A DNA stretch of 54,452 nucleotides, from positions 1 through 54,452 of the forward strand of contig CAMWXD010000025.1 in NCBI GenBank assembly GCA_947178105.1. Reading direction: 5' to 3'. Positions 1 through 7,248 of this stretch are shown here, in pieces. Every line of letters begins with the position of its first letter. Positions within the stretch are counted from its first letter, which is position 1. Made by a program: the position numbers and the translations under genes. The DNA is from an uncultured Eubacterium sp. (lineage in GTDB: Bacteria; Bacillota; Clostridia; Lachnospirales; Lachnospiraceae). A model generated the notes under the pieces. It saw only the letters and a list, made by a program, of their open reading frames with translations, was not told the DNA's origin and did no database searches.

Positions 1-144
1 CTTCATCGATGTTTCTGATCTTGCAATTTCTCCCCTCATCTTTTCTTCTGATTTTACTATTTCTCCCATTATCTTTTCTTCTGATTTTGTAATCTCTTCT
101 TTCATAATTACCCTAATCGATTCTAAATCTTTCTGATCCAACAT
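1..144 (-). CDS. Coiled-coil protein, N-terminal part only
   Basis: This open reading frame starts at an ATG (minus strand, 142-144) and runs off the left edge after 48 codons with no stop. The start has a strong ribosome-binding site (complement of 148-157, GGAGGAGCCT) and a consensus promoter upstream. The visible protein begins MLDQKDLESIRVIMKEEI and then repeats a charged unit, roughly KSEEKMRGEI, about three times, which predicts a continuous coiled coil. Short proteins of this kind are common in clostridia. I do not recognise a specific family, and no function can be given from this piece. Confidence 0.6.
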   Translation of the reverse strand, partial: MLDQKDLESIRVIMKEEITKSEEKIMGEIVKSEEKMRGEIARSETSMK

Positions 145-222
145 TTTAGGCTCCTCCTTTTTCATTTTTTCATACACAGTCACATATGCAGTTCATGATA
201 CATACTCATTTCCGTCTTAATT

Positions 223-251
223 ATTATACTGCAATTGCAACTATAATTCAA
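223..251 (-). promoter_or_regulatory. Sigma-A promoter of the coiled-coil gene
   Basis: On the minus strand TTGAAT (246-251) and TATAAT (223-228) are separated by exactly 17 bases, a near-consensus housekeeping promoter. It points at the coiled-coil gene, with a leader of about 70 bases. The rest of 145-330 shows nothing else. Confidence 0.7.
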
Positions 252-333
252 CTACTTTTATGAAAAATATACAGATCTTTTCATCGCCGAAATACAACAG
301 CAATTTCCGATGAAGCACGCAAAAACAGATTTG

Positions 334-373
334 TCAAAAAAGGGGTGTCAGAAAACTCTTTCCAACACCCCTT
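334..373 (-). terminator. Intrinsic terminator after the Ig-like surface protein gene
   Basis: A 9-bp perfect stem (365-373 pairing with 340-348, AAGGGGTGT/ACACCCCTT) is followed on the minus strand by a run of T. It lies about 75 bases past the stop of the 450-2975 gene. Confidence 0.8.
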
Positions 374-449
374 CTGTTTATCTTTGTCCTATTATTGTTT
401 CTGGCTTTTTCGAATCCAGACAAACTGCCTGAGATCCATTCCTTTCGCC

Positions 450-2975
450 TTATCGGTTTGTAAACGTCCTGCCGACTGGCATTACGTGATCGACATATAC
501 TTTTCTTTGGTCTTTAATTGTAACAACCGTCCTGACTGTAATGGTACTAATATTAACCTGTTCGCCGCTCTTGACAATAATAGAGGAGCCAGGCTGTGAA
601 TTTCCGGTTACAGTACAGTCTGTAATGGTATCCCCATTGGACATCTGAATACAATCCATAGCCATTTGTAATGCTGTCTGTACGGTCAGGCTTGTCGTCA
701 GGTTCTTAATGCCAAACTCCGGTGTGCTCTGCGTGTTTGTCAGCTCAAGATTCGCAGTCACTGTCTTTTGTCCATAAGAACCTGTATACTGAGCCTGTGA
801 ATATCCAAGCGTAATTGCATAGATACCCTGTTCTGCCTTTCTGCACATAGCAACCCCACTGTTGTCCGTCACATTTAAAATCGTAAGCGGCGTCAGGCGC
901 AGCTCATCCCTGGTTCCTGTAATCGCGCTTCCTGTGGCAGGCGTCATCATATCCGCCGCATAAGTAACGTTGCCTTTTTGTATCTGCGCTGAAGTAAAAT
1001 TCACGTATTTGTTAAACACACCACCGCGGTATTCCGCAAGATGGATTACCACTTCTTTATTTCCTTCTGTATTTTCATTGACCGCCAGGTCTACCGTATT
1101 GCTGCTCATTTCTACCTGATAAGTATAAGCGCCGCTGACCGGGGCTGATACAATAACCGTAAAATTCTGATTTAAGGTCACCCCATGATAGGTAAGCGCC
1201 AGCACACAGTTATAAATCCCGACTGTAGCGTTTGGGGTTTTAACAACGATCGTGTTGTTCACCGGATCATAGCTGGCAATCTGGCGCCCATATGCTTCTG
1301 TGACCGTTCCTGTCGCATTGGTTAATACAAGCCTTTCCCCATACTGGTCCATTGCAGTGATCGGGATTTCCTTCTGATAGCCTTGTATATTTACGTTTGA
1401 CATCGCAATCGCCGTCTCCTTCATCTGGATCGAAGCAAGATAACGGCCTGCTTTCACTGTAACGCTGTAAGAATAAGTAACCGGAATACTGCTTTGCAAT
1501 GCTGTGACTACAACAGTTACTGTTCCTGCCTTGATTGGCGTCAGCTTTCCATCTGCACTGACAATCAGGCTGTCCGGATCTGATGATGCATAAGTCACGC
1601 TGTCATACACAATTTCATTTCCGTTCTCATTTACCGCTGCAAAGTGTGCATACATCGTATCCCCAATTGCAATCTCACGCACATCTGCGTCACGGAAGGT
1701 CGGCGCCTGGACGCTCTTTGTCAGCGTAAACCTGGAATCTGCCGCTTCTTCTGCTTTCTGTTCCACGCAGACAATTGTTTTTGTATCTGTTAAACGAGTA
1801 CCGTCAATTCCGGTATACTCTAATGTAATATTGGCAATACTGCCGATCGTTGTCATAAACAGCTTGTTCGTCTGCTGGTCTAACAGCCCGTTTGTGACCG
1901 TCCCCGTATACCGGAAAGAGCCGTTTTTGACTGTCTCTGTGACATCGATTCCTTTTGCGTCATGCAGCGCATATTCAATTGTCGTATACTTGCCTGCCTG
2001 TGCAGTCGTTGTTGTAATTGTAAGCTTGGTAGGCTTTCCTACACTGGCTGTAAAGTCTTTTGTATAGCCTGCACAGGAAACCGTATAAACCTTTCCGTCC
2101 GAAAAGCTTGTTGCTGTTGTCACATCTACGGTTTTTCCATCTTCGGAATATTTTACTTTTTTCACTACATTAGCAGATTCTCCTGACTTTACAGAAAAAT
2201 CCGTTTCTTTAAACTTCGCAGCCGGAGCTGTTGCAAAAGTCATGCGAAATGCATTGGATGCAGTCTGTTCAATTTTCTCAATAAACGTACCGACTGTCGC
2301 CTGCACCTGCTTCGTACAAAGCGCCGCGCCCTTGGCCGAATTTCTCGGAGTCGCTGTAATCGTGTATTCCCCTGACTGCAGCGGCGTCCATGCTCCGTCC
2401 TCCGTAATCTGCGAAGAGCAGTCTTTCCCCTGGGCATCCTTTACCTGCCAGTATACCTTGCTCGTTGCATTCGCTGGTGTCATCACTGCCCGGAATTTAT
2501 AAGTCTCGCCGGACTTTAACTGTTTTAAGTCACCGATACCAGTCGTATCGATATTGACAGACTTTGCCTTGCTTTGCAGCTTTCCTGCAAACGTAATCTT
2601 ATTTACCAATTTCCATTTTGCTGTATATACATTTACAGTAATCCGAATACGCTCGCCAGTTGCGAACGCCATTTCCCCATTGCTGTCGATCGTCAGCTTG
2701 TTTGTAGCGGTCGTACCCTTGGCAACCACTTTTTGAGTGTCAAAAGATGCATACTTCTTGCCTTTTCCTGTAATATGCCATTTTAATATGTAGCCTTTCT
2801 GCACATTGTTGACCTGGATATCATAAATGCCCTGGTTGGCACGGTTTTCATAAAAGGTCGAGTAAGTTGTCTGAAATGCCGGGTCCGCCGCTGCCTTCGC
2901 ATAAATCGGCATACCTGTGAGCATCATCACAACTGCTAAAAATAACGCCAGTTTTTTCTTAATCTTCTGAGACAT
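450..2975 (-). CDS. Secreted bacterial Ig-like (Big-type) repeat protein
   Basis: The 841-residue protein has a clear signal peptide (lysine-rich start, hydrophobic core, then an alanine-rich cleavage region near residue 30). The rest is a string of beta-sandwich-like segments. Several carry phrases typical of Big_2/BIG domains, such as YASSDPDSLIVSADGKLTPI near residues 465-485 and GTVTVVVTALQ soon after. There is no LPXTG motif, membrane anchor or recognisable enzyme domain, so it is probably released or held non-covalently at the surface. The ATG at 2973-2975 follows a strong GAGGAGG-type ribosome-binding site. The gene is monocistronic, with its own promoter and terminator. A role in adhesion or surface-layer structure is an inference. 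Confidence 0.8.
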   Translation of the reverse strand: MSQKIKKKLALFLAVVMMLTGMPIYAKAAADPAFQTTYSTFYENRANQGIYDIQVNNVQKGYILKWHITGKGKKYASFDTQKVVAKGTTATNKLTIDSNGEMAFATGERIRITVNVYTAKWKLVNKITFAGKLQSKAKSVNIDTTGIGDLKQLKSGETYKFRAVMTPANATSKVYWQVKDAQGKDCSSQITEDGAWTPLQSGEYTITATPRNSAKGAALCTKQVQATVGTFIEKIEQTASNAFRMTFATAPAAKFKETDFSVKSGESANVVKKVKYSEDGKTVDVTTATSFSDGKVYTVSCAGYTKDFTASVGKPTKLTITTTTAQAGKYTTIEYALHDAKGIDVTETVKNGSFRYTGTVTNGLLDQQTNKLFMTTIGSIANITLEYTGIDGTRLTDTKTIVCVEQKAEEAADSRFTLTKSVQAPTFRDADVREIAIGDTMYAHFAAVNENGNEIVYDSVTYASSDPDSLIVSADGKLTPIKAGTVTVVVTALQSSIPVTYSYSVTVKAGRYLASIQMKETAIAMSNVNIQGYQKEIPITAMDQYGERLVLTNATGTVTEAYGRQIASYDPVNNTIVVKTPNATVGIYNCVLALTYHGVTLNQNFTVIVSAPVSGAYTYQVEMSSNTVDLAVNENTEGNKEVVIHLAEYRGGVFNKYVNFTSAQIQKGNVTYAADMMTPATGSAITGTRDELRLTPLTILNVTDNSGVAMCRKAEQGIYAITLGYSQAQYTGSYGQKTVTANLELTNTQSTPEFGIKNLTTSLTVQTALQMAMDCIQMSNGDTITDCTVTGNSQPGSSIIVKSGEQVNISTITVRTVVTIKDQRKVYVDHVMPVGRTFTNR

Positions 2976-3007
2976 GTTGCTCCTCCTCTTTCTTTATGAT
3001 TTGTTCC

Positions 3008-3036
3008 ATTTTAACACTTATTGGAAAATATTACAA
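3008..3036 (-). promoter_or_regulatory. Promoter of the Ig-like protein gene
   Basis: On the minus strand TTGTAA (3031-3036), a 17-base spacer and TAAAAT (3008-3013) form a good sigma-A promoter with an extended -10 (TG one base upstream). It lies about 33 bases before the start codon. Confidence 0.65.
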
Positions 3037-3075
3037 CCTGTCCGGCAGATTAATTTTTTATGAAATTAGAAGCAG

Positions 3076-3220
3076 CGTTACTTTTCACGGGTCAGGAACG
3101 CGCATTAGCTGCGCGTTCCGTGAGACCATGATTCAGAAATGAGGGGCGATTTTGCGAAGCAAACTTTCAATATCGCCCCGAATCGTTACTATGAGCGGCC
3201 CCAAGCCGTGAATAGTAACG
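3076..3220. repeat. MITE-like element with 15-bp terminal inverted repeats
   Basis: A 145-bp non-coding element is bounded by CGTTACTTTTCACGG (3076-3090) and the inverted copy CGTTACTATTCACGG (3206-3220), matching at 14 of 15 positions. The six bases AAGCAG flank it on both sides (3070-3075 and 3221-3226), a candidate target-site duplication. Inside are two further hairpins: a perfect 10-bp stem with a 5-base loop (3095-3104/3110-3119) and an 8-bp stem (3143-3150/3172-3179). Removing the element plus one AAGCAG joins the epimerase remnant to an in-frame TAA at 3066-3068, which supports a real insertion event. No transposase is present, so it would need one in trans. Confidence 0.6.
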
Positions 3221-3339
3221 AAGCAGCAGACCGCCTCCAGCACATCTGCAATCTTCCTGCTTGCTGTCCCATCCCCATAAGGATTGGATGCCTGGCTCAT
3301 TTTTTCATGAAAAATCATTGCCAAATATCGTTTCGTCTG
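3221..3339 (-). pseudogene. wecB: Remnant of UDP-N-acetylglucosamine 2-epimerase, C-terminal end
   Basis: About 40 codons read ...YLAMIFHEKMSQAS followed by NPYGDGTASRKIADVLEAV. The NPYGDG-A-S/C-RI pattern is the signature of the C-terminus of WecB/MnaA-type UDP-GlcNAc 2-epimerases, where it closes the nucleotide-sugar site. The normal protein is about 370 residues. The rest is absent: an in-frame TAA lies immediately upstream (3340-3342), and a promoter for the opposite strand overlaps that end. A MITE-like element sits at its 3' end. The family call rests on a short motif. Confidence 0.5.
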
Positions 3340-3346
3340 TTATAAT
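3318..3346 (+). promoter_or_regulatory. Strong sigma-A promoter with structured downstream leader
   Basis: TTGCCA (3318-3323), a 17-base spacer and TATAAT (3341-3346) with an extended -10 (TGT just before) make one of the best promoters in the window. The transcript would start near 3353. Immediately downstream are a 9-bp inverted repeat (3349-3357/3372-3380), then AGGCA/TGCCT (3392-3396/3409-3413) followed by six T. It may drive the decayed gene at 3508, or a short RNA ending near 3420. Confidence 0.6.
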
Positions 3347-3507
3347 ACAGATTAAGAAAAAGATTTCTTTATCTTAATCTAAATCAGGAAAAGGCAGCCT
3401 TTGTCTGTTGCCTATTTTTTCAGAAATTATATCTATACTCATTCATTTATTTACCCAAATTAATTATTGTATTATAGATTCATTTTGATTATAATGGAGG
3501 AAAGTAC

Positions 3508-4088
3508 ATGGCAAAGAGAAAACTGAAATTTCATATGATACATTGGTGGAGCAATGTATTTGTCAGGAAAATTATAACGGACGTGAAAGCCAGCCGGATG
3601 ACGTAGCGCTGAAACTTTCTGACGCATTTTTCCCACCTTTAAAGGATGGTGAAGCGCCTGTACTGGAATGTCGGGTACGAATGCTTAATATCAACCTGGG
3701 ACACAATGACGCATTAATGAAACGATGCCACAGGCTATGGGAATATGCGAAATTTGTAGACGAAGTAAATCAAAACCTGAACAATGGAGATTCGCTGGAA
3801 CGAGCTGTTAACGCTGCGATTGATACATGCATCCAACAGGATATTTTAAAAAGCCTGCTGATTCAAAGCCGAAGTGAGGTGCTGCTTATGTTTTTAACAG
3901 AATATGACGAAAAACAACATATGAAACATACTTTTGAAGAAGGCCGGGCATCCGGCATGGAAGAAGGCCAAGAACAGATTTTATTTTTAACACAAATACT
4001 TGTTACAAATAACAGGCTGGAAGATCTGAAAAAAGCGTCTTCAGACAAGGAATACTTAAAAAAGCTGCTGAAAGAATTTGGACTATAA
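3508..4088 (+). pseudogene. Rpn-family (PDDEXK_2) nuclease/transposase-like gene, frameshifted and truncated
   Basis: An ATG at 3508 begins MAKRKLKF, a typical start for this family, but the frame is lost after eight to nine codons. Shifting by one base near 3533 gives YDTLVEQCICQENY, and the remaining frame (3543-4088) is open to the end. The C-terminal part matches the family well: KLSDAFFPP, then MLNINLGHNDALMKRCHRLWEYAKFVDEV, then SRSEVLLMFLTEYDEKQHM. The PD-(D/E)XK nuclease core expected between the N-terminus and the NYNGRESQPDD stretch is missing, so the gene is also internally deleted by well over 100 codons. Intact members promote RecA-independent recombination. This copy should be inactive. 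Confidence 0.7.
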
Positions 4089-4109
4089 GTGTTTACTTTT
4101 AAAAACAGC

Positions 4110-4162
4110 AAACAAAAAACAATAGAAAGCACGCTGTGTATGCCTTTTATTGTTTTTTGTTT
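4110..4162. terminator. Bidirectional AT-rich terminator
   Basis: A 21-bp stem with two mismatches (4110-4130 with 4142-4162) lies between the convergent genes ending at 4088 and 4177. Its arms are A-rich and T-rich, so each strand ends in a T run. Confidence 0.65.
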
Positions 4163-4176
4163 CTCTTATGATCATT

Positions 4177-5442
4177 TTATTTCTTACCAAATATCTCTTT
4201 CACACATGCCAGCAGGTCTGGATAATCATAATCATTCCCTTCATGGTCGTCCAGCAAATAAGAGGTGCATCCGGCATTGTTTCCTGCGCCGACATCTCTG
4301 TAGCTGTCGCCAATCATATAGGATTTTTTTAAGTCTATATGATATTTTTCTGCTGCCTGCAACAATAGCCCTGGTTCTGGTTTGCGGCAGTTGCATTTGA
4401 TCTTGTATTCCGGCCGCTCGCCCGCAAAACCTCCGTTTGGGTGGTGCGGACAGTAAAATCGGTCGTCGATATAGGCGCCGCCTTCTCCTAATAAGGTTTC
4501 GATCTTGTCCATCATTCGGTCTACTTCTGCAAAGTCAGCTTCGCCCCTTGCGATCACTGGCTGGTTGGATACGATAATCGCCAGATATCCGCTGTCATTA
4601 ATGATTTTGACTGCTTCCGCCACGCCCGGACACAGCTCGATTTCTTCCGCCCTCGTGATAAAGCCTTTGTGGAGATTGAGCGTCCCATCCCTGTCCAAAA
4701 AGACTGCTTTTTGTTTTTCATGCAGGTTTTTCATCCTTACCTTTCCGTTTTTCATGTCCTGCTCTACCTGCGCATAACGTTCTGGGGTGCCCATATCCTT
4801 GATATATTCCGGCGACGTATAGGCATATAGCTGCCCGAGCGGAATCAGCTTTTTTAAGATTTCGCGGTCTAAGTCTACTTTTTTTGGCTCTTTAAAATAT
4901 GCAAATATGCCAGGAGATAAAATATGGATCCCGGCATTGACGCTGTTGCGGCAGTAAGTGCGTTCGTCTTCCTTTGCCAGCCACTTTGCGACCTGCCCGT
5001 CCTGGCATGAGATTACAAGCCCGCTGTCATACGGGTGGCTGTTCGGGTGTGTCAGTATCGTTGCAATACCGCCTTTTTGCTTATGATAAGCAAGCATTCT
5101 TGCAATATCAATATCAAATATAATATCTCCATTTAACAATAAAAAGTCCTCTTTGACCTGATCCTTTAGATAATACAGCGCCCCTGCTGTCCCAAGCGGC
5201 TCGCTTTCTTCGATATATTGGATGGAAACGCCGAAATTTTCCCCGGAGCCAAAATACTGCCTGATCTGCTCCCCCAGGTGTCCGATTACAAGTGTAACTT
5301 TCGTGTATCCCTGTCGTTTTAATACTTGAAGCTGGTGCTCCAAAATCGGTTTTCCCAAAACCGGCATCATCGGCTTTGGCACATCTGCGCGTACCTGCGC
5401 AATCCTTGTCCCTTTTCCGCCTGCCATAATGACTGTATGCAT
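4177..5442 (-). CDS. Fused sugar-1-phosphate nucleotidyltransferase and D-glycero-D-manno-heptose bisphosphate phosphatase
   Basis: The 421-residue protein has two enzymes in one chain. Residues 1-230 are an RmlA/HddC-type nucleotidyltransferase, with the activating loop MAGGKGTRI and VPKPMMPVLGKPILEHQL. Residues about 245-421 are a HAD-superfamily GmhB-type phosphatase, with the DXD nucleophile in FLDRDGTLN, the SNQ motif, zinc-site cysteines and histidines in CPHHPNGG and CNCRKPEPG, and the GDSYRDV motif. Together they would dephosphorylate heptose 1,7-bisphosphate and activate heptose 1-phosphate with a nucleotide, supplying activated heptose for a surface glycan. It is the last gene of the polysaccharide unit. 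No GmhA isomerase or HddA kinase is in the window. Which nucleotide is used cannot be read from the sequence. Confidence 0.85.
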   Translation of the reverse strand: MHTVIMAGGKGTRIAQVRADVPKPMMPVLGKPILEHQLQVLKRQGYTKVTLVIGHLGEQIRQYFGSGENFGVSIQYIEESEPLGTAGALYYLKDQVKEDFLLLNGDIIFDIDIARMLAYHKQKGGIATILTHPNSHPYDSGLVISCQDGQVAKWLAKEDERTYCRNSVNAGIHILSPGIFAYFKEPKKVDLDREILKKLIPLGQLYAYTSPEYIKDMGTPERYAQVEQDMKNGKVRMKNLHEKQKAVFLDRDGTLNLHKGFITRAEEIELCPGVAEAVKIINDSGYLAIIVSNQPVIARGEADFAEVDRMMDKIETLLGEGGAYIDDRFYCPHHPNGGFAGERPEYKIKCNCRKPEPGLLLQAAEKYHIDLKKSYMIGDSYRDVGAGNNAGCTSYLLDDHEGNDYDYPDLLACVKEIFGKK

Positions 5443-5470
5443 AGTTTTATCCTCTCTGTTTTCACGTTTT

Positions 5471-7243
5471 CTATTTCTTCGTTACAAGCGTAATCTTTCC
5501 GTTTTCCACTCGGAAAATATAGTCACATTCTTCGATGGTTGTCAGCCTGTGTGCTATAATAACAAGCGTCTTTCTTCCGTGCAGGCTGTTGACCGACTCC
5601 ATAATCGCTGCTTCCGTCTCATTGTCAAGCGCGGAAGTCGCTTCGTCAAAAATAACCAGCTCCGGGTCTGTATAAAGCGCCCTTGCAATGCCGATCCTCT
5701 GGCGCTGTCCGCCGGAAAGCCGTACCCCGCGTTCGCCGATCTTTGTCATCAGCCCATCCGGCAGGCTGTCGATAAAGCCCTTGAGCTGGGCTTCTTCCAC
5801 AGCTTTTAAGACGCGTGCATCATCAACCGCATCCTTCTGCTCGCCGAAGGCAATGTTTGCCCGGATCGTATCATCCAGCATATAGATCGTCTGCGGGATA
5901 TAGCTAAGGTGTGAAAGCCATCCATAATAATCCTCGCGGATATCCTGCCCGTCTGTCAATATTTTGCCGGACTGCGGCTTTAACAGTCCGAGCAGCAGGT
6001 CTACGGCTGTCGTCTTGCCGGAGCCGGAAGCGCCGATAATGCCGACAGAAGCGCCTGCCGGAATAACCATATCCGCATCTTCTAATACCTTCGTCTCGGC
6101 GTTCGGATATGCAAAATGAATGTGCGATAGTTCAAACTGCTTTTCATAAGTCAGTTTTTTGCCGCTTTTTTCTGCTTCCCGCCGCTTTTGCTGTTCCGCT
6201 GTCTCTTCTTCCTGTTTCTGCTGCTCGTATGCCTTTGCCGCATTCAGGTTTCGGATCAGGTTGTCTAACATCGGCTCCTGGAACGCGGCTGCATTTACAG
6301 CGCCGCTGATCCTGGTCGTACTTGGCAGCAGGCGGACTGCTGCAAAGGCAAACGCCGTTAACTGCGGCATCAAGTCGTCAATACTTTTCCCCATCATCAG
6401 CAGCACCATCAAAACGGCAAGTACGGCGGATACGCTGACCGCCTCTATCAGCAGGCGCGGCAGCATTGTCACGACGCTGTTGATCTTTTCCGCATCAATC
6501 GCTTTTTTTCCATATACCGCATATTCTTCGATAAAATATTCTTCTTTGTGGCTGACCTTAACATCTTTTATCCCGTTTAAAGACTGCAGCAGCCATTTAT
6601 TGGACAGGGACGTGTTTTTCATAAAACGCTGGCTTGCCCTGCGCAGCACCGGCTTGACTGCCTTGAAGATCAGCAGCATAATAAAGCCAAGCACAAGCCC
6701 GATCAGCACCGCCATAACCGGATCGATCACAAGGATAATAATAATGAGCGCAGCGCTGACGATGATTTCCGTAAAAAAATTCAGCACTGTCGTCAGTAGG
6801 TTAAAGGCATTTACAACATCCGTATTAATAATACGCATGATCTCCGCTGTTGTTGCATTCAGATAAAACTCATACGGCCGGTACATATATACCTGCAAAA
6901 GCTGGCGCTGCACCCGAAACCGGTTATTGCAGACAAACCGGTACTGCAAATAGTATTCAAAAAATAAAAACGCATTTTTCACGATATAAATAAAGATCAG
7001 CGCGCCAAGAATCAGCATCATCGCCTCGCCGCCCGTATGGATATGAAATATGTCACAAACAGCCTGCATATACCATTTATCCAGGAAATTTTTGTCCATC
7101 ACAGCAGTCATAAGCGGAAATACGAGAGATACCCCGCCCATCTCCAGGACGGCGCCGACGACCATCAGTACCGCAAGGATCACTACCCGGACTTTCTGCT
7201 CATGGGTCATAATGCCGGCAAACTTCTTTACAATCCGAATCAT
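5471..7243 (-). CDS. ABC transporter, fused permease and ATPase (PglK-like oligosaccharide flippase)
   Basis: This 590-residue half-transporter has about six membrane helices in residues 1-320 and an ATPase domain from about 365. The ATPase shows Walker A GASGSGKT, the signature LSGGQRQRIGIARAL, Walker B LVIFDEATSALD and the switch histidine in IIAHRL. A lysine/glutamate-rich linker of about 35 residues joins the two halves. Its place between a PglF-like dehydratase and a nucleotide-sugar enzyme, together with its full-length fused form, suggests that it flips an undecaprenyl-linked glycan across the membrane, as PglK does. A lipid or peptide exporter would look similar. The gap to the upstream gene is 5 bases, so they are co-transcribed. 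Confidence 0.85.
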   Translation of the reverse strand: MIRIVKKFAGIMTHEQKVRVVILAVLMVVGAVLEMGGVSLVFPLMTAVMDKNFLDKWYMQAVCDIFHIHTGGEAMMLILGALIFIYIVKNAFLFFEYYLQYRFVCNNRFRVQRQLLQVYMYRPYEFYLNATTAEIMRIINTDVVNAFNLLTTVLNFFTEIIVSAALIIIILVIDPVMAVLIGLVLGFIMLLIFKAVKPVLRRASQRFMKNTSLSNKWLLQSLNGIKDVKVSHKEEYFIEEYAVYGKKAIDAEKINSVVTMLPRLLIEAVSVSAVLAVLMVLLMMGKSIDDLMPQLTAFAFAAVRLLPSTTRISGAVNAAAFQEPMLDNLIRNLNAAKAYEQQKQEEETAEQQKRREAEKSGKKLTYEKQFELSHIHFAYPNAETKVLEDADMVIPAGASVGIIGASGSGKTTAVDLLLGLLKPQSGKILTDGQDIREDYYGWLSHLSYIPQTIYMLDDTIRANIAFGEQKDAVDDARVLKAVEEAQLKGFIDSLPDGLMTKIGERGVRLSGGQRQRIGIARALYTDPELVIFDEATSALDNETEAAIMESVNSLHGRKTLVIIAHRLTTIEECDYIFRVENGKITLVTKK

Positions 7244-7248
7244 TTCTT

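Noticed and set aside
3076..3220. Treating the hairpins downstream of the Ig-like gene promoter as ordinary terminators or a riboswitch
   Set aside because: The inverted ends and flanking direct repeat explain the unit better as one mobile element, and no T runs follow the hairpins.
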